This document shows, in pieces, positions 5,938-14,228 of a stretch of DNA of 17,804 nucleotides. Origin of the DNA: JBMYXZ01 sp049608925 (GTDB lineage Bacteria > Pseudomonadota > Alphaproteobacteria > JAGOMX01). A model generated the notes under the pieces. It made no database searches. It worked only from the letters and a program-made list of their open reading frames with translations, and was not told the DNA's origin. A program made the position numbers and the translations under genes. The number at the start of each line of letters is the position of its first letter. The stretch's first letter is position 1. The DNA is taken from contig JBMYXZ010000017.1 in assembly GCA_049608925.1 (NCBI GenBank), positions 1 to 17,804 on the forward strand, given 5' to 3'.

Positions 5938-7671
5938 TTAGTTGCGACCGTCCAACACCGACAGCAGCTTATCGTATGTCAAAATCTCTGGTAGCACGAT
6001 TCCTTCTGGATTTTCAGGTGAGAAGATGATGTTCAGGGGGACACCGGCCCGCTGATATTGTTGCATAAAGGCTAAGATCTTATCATCACGCTGGGTCCAG
6101 TCGGCTTGCATCAGGACAATATTATATTGGTCAAAAAGCTTTTCCGTCGCATCGGTTTCAATGGTGTTGACCTTGTTAAACTTGCAAGTCAGGCACCAGT
6201 CCGCAGTAATATCTAGGAAAACGGTGTTACCTGATTGAACATGTGCTTGTATCAGGTTTTCATCAAATACTTCCCAACAATATCTTGAGTTATTGGAATA
6301 CAATTGTGGCTGGGGTGTGTGTATGGGTAGACCAGGCAGGACAGCAAGCAGTGTAAGGCTTAAACCACCTGCATAAGCAGCCAATTTTCCGCGTTTACGC
6401 AAGGCTATTGCTACAGCTGAAATCACAAACAGACCTAGTGATAAATATAGATATAACTGACCCAGGTTGCTGCCCAGAAGCCACATTAGCCACAAACAGG
6501 TTACGAACATCCCAACTGCCAAGACGCGCTTGAAAGTGGTCAACCATTGCCCTGGTTTAGGAAGACGAAAAGGGGTGTAGGGCAGCACCACATAAGGAAA
6601 GCCAAACCCCAGGCCAGCCGATAAGAATATAGCCAGAATACAGACGGTATCTTGTGAGATGGCAAAGCCAACTGCTGCGCCCAAGAAAGGTGCTGTACAG
6701 GGGGTCGCCAGCAACGTTGCAAACAGGCCAGAGATAAATTCTTTTGGGGCGGAGACCTTATGCTTTAAGTCAATATTTGGGACGTACCCTACTTCAAACA
6801 AGCCCCACAAGTTCATGGAGAAAACGGCGGTTAGCATAACCATGAATGAAATAAAGTATGGCTCTTGGAAGTGAAAGCCCCAGCCTACAGCAATTCCAAG
6901 TGTTCTAAGGGCAGAAACTGACAGAGCAATTAGGCCAAAGGATACCATGACACCCGCCAGTGTCCATCGACAGCGTTGGTAGATTTCCATTCTTGATGCG
7001 CTCGTGAAAGTGACCAGTTTCATGGATAAAATTGGCAACACGCAGGGCATCAGATTTAATATTAGCCCGCCTGCAAAAGCAAATAGCATCATCCATAAAA
7101 GCGTGGAAAAGTCATCGGCTTCATCGATTTCTTCCATCTCTTCTGAGATGAACTCGGCATATACCGTGGGGCTTTTGGGCCCCGGGGGTAAGGTAAAGCT
7201 GATATCGCGGGTGACAGGAATGCATAATGTTCCACAGGCAACTAATGAGACGCTACCTTCCAGCACCACAGGCTTGCTTGAATCGATAACTTTTACTGAA
7301 ATTGGGACGATAACCTCGCCTTGATATCCCAGGATTGGGCCAAGCGGAGTGGACAGAGACATTGGTGTCGGCCAATGCAAACTAATTGCAGAAATATTTT
7401 CTTGTGTTGTCCAGGTGATCTCGGGCGCCTCGGCCAAATCTTCCTCTTGAGGAGACTGAACCTTATAGCCTGAGTCTAGCTTTATCAGAAGTCCCAATGT
7501 TGCAACACCCGAGTCTCCGATGGCATCGTATTTGGAGATGATCTCGATCTCCGCAGGATTATCAAAGCTTGCTAGGGCCTGTACGCAGGTGCAAATACTT
7601 GCTAAAATAAATATCGAAAGTAGTTTTGCAGTCTTGATGGGCGTCATTCGCCTGATCTCGGATTGTTGCAT
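5938..7671 (-). CDS. DsbD/ScsB-type thiol:disulfide interchange protein
   Basis: An inner-membrane electron conduit passing reducing power from cytoplasmic thioredoxin to periplasmic substrates. The 577 residues show the full three-part plan. A signal peptide is followed by a periplasmic N-terminal domain with the pair C146/C150 (ACGTLC). A polytopic core (about 190-450) carries C210 in LMPCVLP and C325 in ATPCTAPF. A C-terminal thioredoxin domain carries C493/C496 in ADWCLTC, with the cis-proline loop GVP near 543-545. All six expected redox cysteines are present. The N-terminal CxxxC pair is closer to the ScsB branch than to E. coli DsbD, so I do not commit to a symbol. ATG 7671 and ATG 7647 are both possible; the second leaves a more usual signal peptide and follows AGG. 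The gene is divergent from yqgE. Confidence 0.92.
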   Translation of the reverse strand: MQQSEIRRMTPIKTAKLLSIFILASICTCVQALASFDNPAEIEIISKYDAIGDSGVATLGLLIKLDSGYKVQSPQEEDLAEAPEITWTTQENISAISLHWPTPMSLSTPLGPILGYQGEVIVPISVKVIDSSKPVVLEGSVSLVACGTLCIPVTRDISFTLPPGPKSPTVYAEFISEEMEEIDEADDFSTLLWMMLFAFAGGLILNLMPCVLPILSMKLVTFTSASRMEIYQRCRWTLAGVMVSFGLIALSVSALRTLGIAVGWGFHFQEPYFISFMVMLTAVFSMNLWGLFEVGYVPNIDLKHKVSAPKEFISGLFATLLATPCTAPFLGAAVGFAISQDTVCILAIFLSAGLGFGFPYVVLPYTPFRLPKPGQWLTTFKRVLAVGMFVTCLWLMWLLGSNLGQLYLYLSLGLFVISAVAIALRKRGKLAAYAGGLSLTLLAVLPGLPIHTPQPQLYSNNSRYCWEVFDENLIQAHVQSGNTVFLDITADWCLTCKFNKVNTIETDATEKLFDQYNIVLMQADWTQRDDKILAFMQQYQRAGVPLNIIFSPENPEGIVLPEILTYDKLLSVLDGRN

Positions 7672-7699
7672 CTGCTAATAATATACACGAAAGAATGGT

Positions 7700-8275
7700 A
7701 TGGCTGAAGACTCTGGTGACAAAGAATATTTAACAGGCAAACTGATTGTAGCAATGCCTAATATGACGGATCCGCGCTTTGCAAATTCTGTGATATTTAT
7801 CTGTGGGCATGACAAATCAGGGGCAATGGGCTTGGTTATCAATCGGTTGGTTGAGACGCTGACATTCTTTGGTCTTATGGAACAACTGAATATTCCCGTG
7901 GACCCTAATATTCAAGACAGGCCAATTAATTATGGAGGCCCTGTGGAAATGGGGCGCGGATTTGTTCTGCATTCATCCGATTACATGCATGAATCATCTG
8001 TATCCATTGCTGAAAACGTGGTCTTGACGGCTACTGTTGATATCCTGCGAGACTTGGCGCAAGGTGGTGGCCCAGAGCGCTGCTTGCTGGCTTTGGGATA
8101 CGCAGGCTGGAGCCCCGGCCAATTGGAAAAAGAAATCCAGAATAATGGGTGGTTAGAGGTCGAAGTCGATGAAGAGTTGATCTTTGAGACTCGCCTAGAT
8201 CATCGCTGGCGCGAAGCGCTCGAGAAAATCGGCGTTGACCCTGCAATGCTATCAGCTAGCGCAGGGCATGCTTGA
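7700..8275 (+). CDS. yqgE: UPF0301 family protein YqgE/AlgH
   Basis: A 191-residue cytoplasmic protein of the YqgE/AlgH family, widespread in proteobacteria. The biochemical role is not settled; AlgH was linked to alginate regulation in Pseudomonas. Family hallmarks seen are LTGKLIVAMPNMTDPRF near the N-terminus, the GAMGLVINR strand, the YGGPV turn and GYAGWSPGQLEKEI in the C-terminal half, all in the usual order and spacing. The start at ATG 7700 follows GAAAGA. The divergent DsbD-like gene starts only 28 bp away, and the 3' end overlaps the convergent M16 peptidase gene by 24 bp. Confidence 0.93.
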   Translation: MAEDSGDKEYLTGKLIVAMPNMTDPRFANSVIFICGHDKSGAMGLVINRLVETLTFFGLMEQLNIPVDPNIQDRPINYGGPVEMGRGFVLHSSDYMHESSVSIAENVVLTATVDILRDLAQGGGPERCLLALGYAGWSPGQLEKEIQNNGWLEVEVDEELIFETRLDHRWREALEKIGVDPAMLSASAGHA

Positions 8276-9538
8276 CGCATTACCTAACAAGCTTTCAAGC
8301 TCGGTATACTCAGGCAAATCATGAACGGGCCCCATTGCTGCGATTGTTGGTTTACTTGAGAAGATCTTTTGAGCCACTCTTAGCAACGCCTCTGCATCTA
8401 CAGCATCGATTCTGTCAATTAATTCAGCACGCGGTATAGGCCTGCCAAAAAATGTCATGTGCTGGGCTAGTTGCTCGGCGCGGTTGCTCATGCCCTCTAG
8501 TCCCATCATCAGGCCTGCTTTCATCTGAGAACGTGCGCGCTTGATTTCGTCTTCAGGGATTGGCGTGTTGGCAATCTTTTGTATCTCATTGCAGATAACC
8601 GGCATCATTTCTTTGACATGATGCCCTGCAGTTCCGGCATAGACACCAAACAAACCGGTATCTACAAAGCTGGATTTAAAGGCATACACCGAATAGACCA
8701 ATCCACGCTTTTCGCGTACTTCTTGGAATAGGCGAGATGACATACCGCCACCCAGTATTGTCGCCAGGATCGATGCGGCATAATAGTCAGGATCATCAAG
8801 AGATACGCCCTCAAAGCCCATGACGATGTGCGCTTGCTCAAGATCTTTGATTTGACGAAAGTCTCCGCCCACATACGAAACGTCTTCAGTAGGCTGCTGA
8901 GTCTTATGGGGGAAGCCACCAAAATGTTCTTTTGCCAGTTGCATGACGTGATCATGATTCGTATTGCCTGATACGGCGATAACGATGTTGCCACCCGTGT
9001 AATGCTGGCGCATATAGCTCTTCAGGGTTTCTGCAGAAACCGATTTGATTACATCCGCCGTGCCCAAAATCGGCAGGCCTAGATTTTGACCAGGGAAAGC
9101 CGTTTGCTGGAAGTGATCAAAGATAATATCGTCAGGCGTATCCTGGCTTTGCGCAATTTCTTGCAGCACAACGTCGCGCTCGCGATCAAACTCGGCGTGC
9201 TCAAAAGCAGAATCTTGCATGATGTCGGCTAGTACTTCCATCGCCAAAGGAATATCTTCTTTCAGGACGCGGCCATAGAAAGCGGTGAACTCACGCGCTG
9301 TGGCAGCATTTAGATGCCCACCAACAGCCTCGACGCTTTCGGCAATTTCTTTTGCTGTACGGGTCGGGGTGCCTTTAAAAGCCATGTGCTCGATAAAGTG
9401 CGCGGCACCAGTGATTTCGATGGGCTCGTGACGCGAGCCAACATTCACCCAAATACTGATAGCGGCGGTTTCTACACGGTCTACTGCGTCCGTGATAATG
9501 CGAATGCCATTCGGCAAAGAAGAAATACTTGTGGTCAT
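8252..9538 (-). CDS. M16-family zinc peptidase, mitochondrial-processing-peptidase type
   Basis: A 428-residue peptidase homologous to the beta subunit of the mitochondrial processing peptidase. The inverted zinc motif HFIEH gives H47, E50 and H51; E127 in VVLQEI is the likely third metal ligand. The Gly-rich region ILGGGMSSRLFQEVREKRGLVYSVYAF is the usual mid-protein signature. No signal peptide is seen, so it is probably cytoplasmic, although bacterial family members vary. The ATG at 9538 overlaps the SURF1 stop codon as ATGA, which implies translational coupling. In several alphaproteobacteria such a peptidase gene lies near the cox genes, and this arrangement fits. The natural substrates are unknown. 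Its 3' end overlaps yqgE by 24 bp. Confidence 0.93.
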   Translation of the reverse strand: MTTSISSLPNGIRIITDAVDRVETAAISIWVNVGSRHEPIEITGAAHFIEHMAFKGTPTRTAKEIAESVEAVGGHLNAATAREFTAFYGRVLKEDIPLAMEVLADIMQDSAFEHAEFDRERDVVLQEIAQSQDTPDDIIFDHFQQTAFPGQNLGLPILGTADVIKSVSAETLKSYMRQHYTGGNIVIAVSGNTNHDHVMQLAKEHFGGFPHKTQQPTEDVSYVGGDFRQIKDLEQAHIVMGFEGVSLDDPDYYAASILATILGGGMSSRLFQEVREKRGLVYSVYAFKSSFVDTGLFGVYAGTAGHHVKEMMPVICNEIQKIANTPIPEDEIKRARSQMKAGLMMGLEGMSNRAEQLAQHMTFFGRPIPRAELIDRIDAVDAEALLRVAQKIFSSKPTIAAMGPVHDLPEYTELESLLGNASSMPCAS

Positions 9539-10296
9539 CTAGAAATACGCTTTTTCGATCTTGATCGATCTTTATAATAATGTCTTACATAAACTATATA
9601 GATAATTAACATACAAAAAGCTAGTAAAAACCATGTGATAGCATATTGCAGGTGATTATTAGCCAGGTGAAGAGCAATATTAACAGGCACAGGATAGGTG
9701 TCTACATCCGTGTCAGACTTCTCAAGAACATAAAATGGCAGCAGATTATCTGCCACTTCATCATCTAGATCATCATAGTAGTTCTTGATTTCAGCGACGT
9801 TTAAATAGTTTATGGTTTCATCTGCAAAGGTGTTTGTCGGCATCACCATTGGAACTTTTTGATCCAGACGTACGAATCCCGTAAAGGTCACTTCCTCGTC
9901 AGTTATTTCTAGCTCTGGATCACCTTTTTTGATGTTCGAGGGAACCCAGCCGCGGTTGACCAGTAAATACTTGCCTGAATGAAGCTTAATCGGGGTGATG
10001 ATATGATCCCCGCTAAGGCCCTCATTAGTGCGTGGGGTCAGTCTTAGCTCAAGATCATGACGGAACGTCCCTTCGATATGGACTTTCTCCAGTTCAATGG
10101 ATTCCATGTCGTTGAACTTAACGATGAATTCATTGATTGAGCCATAACTGTTTGGGTTGTCATCGCTGACATGCTCGATCAACATTTCCTTCCATTCTTT
10201 GCGGTCTAATTGCCAAAACCCTAGTGTGCACAAAACCAGCAACACTAGGGCTGTAAAGATAGAAGCAAACGGAACGGCGTATGATTTATTGTTCAA
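9535..10296 (-). CDS. SURF1 family protein, cytochrome oxidase biogenesis
   Basis: An inner-membrane assembly factor for aa3-type cytochrome c oxidase, implicated in heme a insertion into subunit I. It has the SURF1 layout: one N-terminal membrane helix ending in LGFWQLDRKEWK, a large periplasmic domain with the family motif VNRGWVP, and a C-terminal helix starting NHLQYAITWFLLAF, followed by a basic tail. I place the start at TTG 10296, whose TTGA overlaps the cox3 stop; GGGGAT at 10301-10306 gives a well-spaced ribosome site, and the protein is then 253 residues. The open frame reaches ATG 10365, but that would add 23 residues with no SURF1 likeness and overlap cox3 by 73 bp. GTG 10308 is also possible but lacks a ribosome site. 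Confidence 0.88.
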   Translation of the reverse strand: MNNKSYAVPFASIFTALVLLVLCTLGFWQLDRKEWKEMLIEHVSDDNPNSYGSINEFIVKFNDMESIELEKVHIEGTFRHDLELRLTPRTNEGLSGDHIITPIKLHSGKYLLVNRGWVPSNIKKGDPELEITDEEVTFTGFVRLDQKVPMVMPTNTFADETINYLNVAEIKNYYDDLDDEVADNLLPFYVLEKSDTDVDTYPVPVNIALHLANNHLQYAITWFLLAFCMLIIYIVYVRHYYKDRSRSKKRISR

Positions 10297-11087
10297 GCGG
10301 ATCCCCACCAGTAAATGCTGACGAATAGGAACAGCCAGACAACGTCGACAAAGTGCCAATACCATGCAGCTGCTTCAAAGCCGAAATGGTCATCAGCTGT
10401 AAAGTGAGATTCGCGTCCCCGGAACCAGCATACTGCCAAGAAAATCGTTCCAATCAGAACGTGGGCACCGTGAAATCCTGTCGCCATGTAGAATGTTGAC
10501 GGATAGATTCCTTCGTCAAACGCAAAAGCGGCGTGGCCGTATTCGTACGCTTGGACGAATAGAAATACCACCCCTAAGATGACGGTGTAGCCCAGCTTTT
10601 TAAGGAATTCCTGTTGTTTGTTTTCAAGCAGGTCGAAGTGTGCCCACGTAATTGTGGTGCCAGATAGCAACAAAATCAGTGTGTTTAGATATGGCAGGCC
10701 AAACGGATCGAGGGTTTCTATTCCCTTAGGTGGCCAGACACCACCTGTGGCTTCGGTCGGAAAGATACTGGCGTTAAAGTATGCCCAAAAGAAGGCTACA
10801 AAGAAGAATACTTCCGACAGAATGAACAGTGCCATACCGTATTTCAAGCCATGGCGGACCTGAATTGTATGATCTGTTTTGGACTCTTTGACAACATCAC
10901 GCCACCAGCCCCAGCATGTATACAGCAGAAGGCCAATGCCACCGAAAAACAGCCATGAACCCTGTTCCTGCATGTACATAATGGCACCAAGAGCCAAAAC
11001 AAATGCTGAGATAGAACCGACGATCGGCCATGGGCTTGGTTCGACGATATGATACGGATGGGTTACACCCGATGTTTTTTGGGTCAT
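10293..11087 (-). CDS. ctaE: Cytochrome c oxidase subunit III
   Basis: Subunit III of the aa3-type heme-copper oxidase, an inner-membrane protein with seven predicted helices. Clear signatures are the HPYHIVEPSPWP start, LFILSEVFFFVAFFWAYF, GTTITWAH, TGFHGAHVLIG and the C-terminal WYWHFVDVVWLFLFVSIYWWG. From ATG 11087 it has 264 residues, the usual length. The frame is open back to 11138, but those 17 extra codons overlap the upstream gene and look unlike the family; GGGGAT at 11094-11099 sits 6 nt before ATG 11087 and settles the start. It follows the peptide-binding protein gene by 4 bp and overlaps SURF1 by 4 bases. The other oxidase genes (coxA, coxB, ctaB, ctaG) are not in the window. 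Confidence 0.97.
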   Translation of the reverse strand: MTQKTSGVTHPYHIVEPSPWPIVGSISAFVLALGAIMYMQEQGSWLFFGGIGLLLYTCWGWWRDVVKESKTDHTIQVRHGLKYGMALFILSEVFFFVAFFWAYFNASIFPTEATGGVWPPKGIETLDPFGLPYLNTLILLLSGTTITWAHFDLLENKQQEFLKKLGYTVILGVVFLFVQAYEYGHAAFAFDEGIYPSTFYMATGFHGAHVLIGTIFLAVCWFRGRESHFTADDHFGFEAAAWYWHFVDVVWLFLFVSIYWWGSA

Positions 11088-11091
11088 TTTT

Positions 11092-12948
11092 TTATCCCCG
11101 TTCGATTTGCTTGGACCATCGACTTTCTTTGTTGGCATCTTTTGACCACCATGTCATCAAGCTTGAAGCAACCATGGGTTTGAACTCCGGATGACCGAAT
11201 TTATCCCAATGGGCCAAGTTATTCACATCCCTATAACCGAATGATATCACATTTATACCCCACATGAGAACCCGGTCTAATGCCCAAGCAGCATTTTTAA
11301 GTGTTTCGCGGTCCTTCGCGGTCGCGATGACGTTGCATAAGTGGTCAACAGCGGGGTTTTTGATGCCTGGGTAATTACGGCTTCCTTGCTCATCAGCGAA
11401 TTGTGATCCCCAATAAAACTGTTGTTCACGCCCGGGAGACAAAGAGTTGCTCCAAGAGTTGATAATGACATCAAAATCAAAGGCCAAACGGCGCTGCTCG
11501 AACGAGGCTGCTTCGACAGTACGGATTTTCGCTGTGATCCCCAGCCTTTTTAAGCTTCTTTGAAACGCAAGTGCGACCTTTTCCATGTCTGGACGATACA
11601 GCAGTATTTCCATTTCAAAAGGCTCGCCGGCAGCGTTTACCAGCTGGTTGTTTTGAATGTGCCATCCGGCAGCAGCCAGCAGATCCTTTGCACGCTTTAA
11701 GTTCTTGCGGTTATTACCGGTGCCATCTGACTTAGATGGGTTATATTCTATTGTAAAGACTTCTTCTGGCAGGTCTTTGCGAAATGGCTCGAGCAGGGCA
11801 AGTTCTTTTCCCTGAGGAATGCCACGCGCTGCCAGATCGGTATTATCGAAAAAGCTGCGGGAGCGTTTGTGTTCACCATAAAATAAGTTCTTGTTGATCC
11901 AGTCGTAATCAAACGCCAACTCAAGAGCTTGGCGAACACGGCGGTCCTCAAATTGTGGTCGGCGACGGTTCATGACAAAACCTGTCAGCGGCACAGGGCG
12001 AGAATGCTTGATGGTTTCTTTGATAACTTTGCCATCTTGCACGGCTTTAAAGTTATATGCTTGCCTCCAATGCATTGGATTTGCTTCAGCTTTAACATCA
12101 TATGCGCCGGCTTTGAAAGCTTCCCGCAGGACTGAGTCAGTGCGATAGTAATCGTATCGAACATTCTCAAAGTTATACATGCCAGCAAGCTTTGGGTTCG
12201 TCCAACCCCAATAGTTCTTGCGGCGCTCATAGGATATTGAATGACCCATGTCAACTTTGGCAATCTTGTAAGGACCACTTCCTGGTACTTCCGTCATATT
12301 GACTTTCTCAAAGTCTTTGCCTTCCAGGGCGTGTTTTGGCAAAACAGACATTAGCCCAATCAGCAAGGGGAGCTCGGGGTCATAGGCATCTTCGCCGTCA
12401 ATTTTCTTCAGCAAGAACAACACGCGATGAGGTGACAAAATCTTCACTCGCTGAACACGGCCATAGAACAGACGCATGTTGGGGCGACCCTTTTCCTTCA
12501 GAGTCTTATGCGTAAAAGCAACGTCATGGGCTGTGACAGGGATGCCGTCGCTCCAGCGCGCACGTGGGTTTATGTTAAAGATAATCCAGGATCTGTCATC
12601 GGCAACTTCAATGCTTTCCGCGATGCGGCCATACAGTGTGAAGGGCTCGTCTTTGGCGCGCACCATCAGTCTTTCAAAAACCAATGGCGTGTCAAATAGG
12701 CTGAGTCCGCCGGGGGCAAGGCCCTTGGTGACAAAAGGATTGGTGGTGTTAAACGTTCCCAAGGCACCCATGATTAACTCTCCGCCAAGGGGCGCATCCG
12801 AGTTGACGTATTCAAAGCTATCTTCCGCACCATATTTCGGTGTGCCATGCATCGCAATGCCGTGGGTTGGTGTACCTCGATACGTTTTTGCAAGACATGG
12901 TACCGCCAGTAAGACGAGTAAAAAAGCGACGGAAAAATTTTTAATCAT
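11092..12948 (-). CDS. ABC transporter substrate-binding protein, family 5, YejA-like
   Basis: A periplasmic peptide-binding protein of 618 residues. It has a signal peptide (MIKNFSVAFLLVLLAVPCLA, cleaved before KTYRG) and then the SBP family 5 fold. Features of the YejA branch include HGIAMHGTPKY, DAPLGGELIMGALGTFNTTNPF, the LVFERLM...DEPFTLYG run and WSDGIPVTAHDV. No lipobox is seen, so it is soluble rather than a lipoprotein. YejA-type proteins deliver oligopeptides (and microcin C in enterics) to a YejBEF permease; no permease or ATPase gene is visible here, so it is an orphan within this window. GGGGTG before ATG 12948 is the ribosome site. It is the first gene of the unit that continues into cox3, SURF1 and the M16 peptidase. 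Confidence 0.88.
   Translation of the reverse strand: MIKNFSVAFLLVLLAVPCLAKTYRGTPTHGIAMHGTPKYGAEDSFEYVNSDAPLGGELIMGALGTFNTTNPFVTKGLAPGGLSLFDTPLVFERLMVRAKDEPFTLYGRIAESIEVADDRSWIIFNINPRARWSDGIPVTAHDVAFTHKTLKEKGRPNMRLFYGRVQRVKILSPHRVLFLLKKIDGEDAYDPELPLLIGLMSVLPKHALEGKDFEKVNMTEVPGSGPYKIAKVDMGHSISYERRKNYWGWTNPKLAGMYNFENVRYDYYRTDSVLREAFKAGAYDVKAEANPMHWRQAYNFKAVQDGKVIKETIKHSRPVPLTGFVMNRRRPQFEDRRVRQALELAFDYDWINKNLFYGEHKRSRSFFDNTDLAARGIPQGKELALLEPFRKDLPEEVFTIEYNPSKSDGTGNNRKNLKRAKDLLAAAGWHIQNNQLVNAAGEPFEMEILLYRPDMEKVALAFQRSLKRLGITAKIRTVEAASFEQRRLAFDFDVIINSWSNSLSPGREQQFYWGSQFADEQGSRNYPGIKNPAVDHLCNVIATAKDRETLKNAAWALDRVLMWGINVISFGYRDVNNLAHWDKFGHPEFKPMVASSLMTWWSKDANKESRWSKQIERG
11094..11099 (-). promoter_or_regulatory. 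Ribosome binding site that fixes the cox3 start
   Basis: GGGGAT on the minus strand overlaps the stop codon of the upstream peptide-binding protein gene and ends 6 bases before ATG 11087. This favours the shorter cox3 form over the longer open frame starting at 11138. Confidence 0.6.
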
Positions 12949-12985
12949 TGTACACCCCAGACATTAGTGATTTTCATCAGGTTTT

Positions 12986-13014
12986 TTGATAGTACTAAAA
13001 TAGGAATAGGTCAA
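12986..13014 (-). promoter_or_regulatory. Candidate sigma-70 promoter of the peptide-binding protein / cox3 unit
   Basis: On the minus strand TTGACC (13014-13009) is followed by a 17-base spacer and TATCAA (12991-12986). The -10 lies about 38 bases before the start codon at 12948. It is the best match in the 77-bp divergent gap and would drive all four minus-strand genes down to 8252. Confidence 0.5.
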
Positions 13015-13025
13015 GAAAAGAAGCC

Positions 13026-14225
13026 ATGGATAAGTTTGATACAATTATAGTAGGCGGCGGCCCAGTTGGAGGAAGCCTAGCAATTGCATTAGCCAAAGCG
13101 GGCCTGCAGGTAGCTGTTGTTGAACGTGTTAACGAGATTCCAAAAGGATCTGAAGGACGCGCATTGGCAATATCGCATGGATCGCACAATGTCTTTCGCG
13201 GGATTGATTTGTGGCAGCATGTAGAAGATCACGCGCAACCCATACATGATATTCGCGTAACCGATGGAGATGCGCCATGGTATATTCACTATGATCCTGA
13301 ATCTATAGGGAATCATCCTCTAGGATATATGATCGAATTCCAGTTCCTCGCCCCGAAAATCATGGAGGTTGCGCAACAGCAAAAGAACATTAAGTGGTTG
13401 GCGCCAGAAGAAGTGACGTCATTTAACCGAGATGGGAATGGTGCTGAAGTGCACTTGGCCTCTGGTAAGACCATCGTTGCGCCTCTGTTGGTGGCCGCAG
13501 ACGGAAGATTTTCGAAGATACGAGAATCCGTTGGTTTCAAGGTGACGCGTTGGCAGTATGGCCAGAAAGCTTTGGTTTGTGTGGTAGAACATGAAAAGTC
13601 TCACAACGGGCAGGCTTTCGAAGGGTTTTTACCCGAGGGACCTTTTGCCATGCTGCCGATGAAAGGCAACAGATCATCTATCGTCTGGATGGAAGAAGCC
13701 AGCGCAATTGATAGGTACCTCGAATATGATGATCAGGCCTTGGCAGCAGAAATCCAACGTCGTTTTGGCGATGACTATGGGACGTTGAAAGTCGTCAGCA
13801 AACGCTGGAGCTATCCACTAGGTGTGCACTTTGCCCATGAATACATTGATAATCGCTTGGCTTTGGTGGGAGACGCCGCCCACAGTATACACCCTGTTGC
13901 AGGCCAAGGCTTGAACCTTGGAATTCGTGATATGGCTGCCTTGGCTGAGATCATTGTCGAGACGCATCGCATGGGATTAGATATTGGCGGTCACACAGCC
14001 TTAGAGCGTTATCAGCGCTGGCGTCGTTTTGACAATATGACAATGATGGCGGTCACCCATGGACTGGTGAAATTCTTTGGTCTACAATCAGCACCAGTTC
14101 GATTGGTACGCGGATTAGGTTTTCGCGCCATAAATGCCTTGCGCCCTGTCAAAAGGCACTTTATGCAACACGCCATGGGTGTGTCAGGAGAACTGCCAAA
14201 ATTAGTAGCTGGTGAAGGATTATAA
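13026..14225 (+). CDS. UbiH/UbiF/UbiL-family FAD monooxygenase (ubiquinone biosynthesis)
   Basis: A flavin-dependent aromatic ring hydroxylase of the ubiquinone pathway, 399 residues. The FAD-binding GGGPVG (10-15) follows a first beta strand (DTIIVG) and is completed by the ribose-binding acid E33. The DG motif is at 159-160 (AADGRFSKIRES), and the GD motif at 282-283 starts VGDAAHSIHPVAGQGLNLG, the diagnostic block of the UbiH group. It acts at the cytoplasmic membrane. Which ring position it hydroxylates cannot be read from the sequence; alphaproteobacteria use different sets of these enzymes. The ribosome site is weak (GAAG). It lies 3 bp upstream of ftsK, so the two are probably co-transcribed, and it is divergent from the peptide-binding protein gene. 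Confidence 0.9.
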   Translation: MDKFDTIIVGGGPVGGSLAIALAKAGLQVAVVERVNEIPKGSEGRALAISHGSHNVFRGIDLWQHVEDHAQPIHDIRVTDGDAPWYIHYDPESIGNHPLGYMIEFQFLAPKIMEVAQQQKNIKWLAPEEVTSFNRDGNGAEVHLASGKTIVAPLLVAADGRFSKIRESVGFKVTRWQYGQKALVCVVEHEKSHNGQAFEGFLPEGPFAMLPMKGNRSSIVWMEEASAIDRYLEYDDQALAAEIQRRFGDDYGTLKVVSKRWSYPLGVHFAHEYIDNRLALVGDAAHSIHPVAGQGLNLGIRDMAALAEIIVETHRMGLDIGGHTALERYQRWRRFDNMTMMAVTHGLVKFFGLQSAPVRLVRGLGFRAINALRPVKRHFMQHAMGVSGELPKLVAGEGL

Positions 14226-14228
14226 AAG

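Noticed and set aside
11088..11138. Longer cox3 form starting at 11138
   Set aside because: The 17 extra residues overlap the upstream gene, are unlike the family, and a well-spaced ribosome site precedes ATG 11087.
12476..12967. 163-codon open frame on the plus strand
   Set aside because: It lies almost wholly antisense to the YejA-like gene, which has a clear family match and signal peptide.
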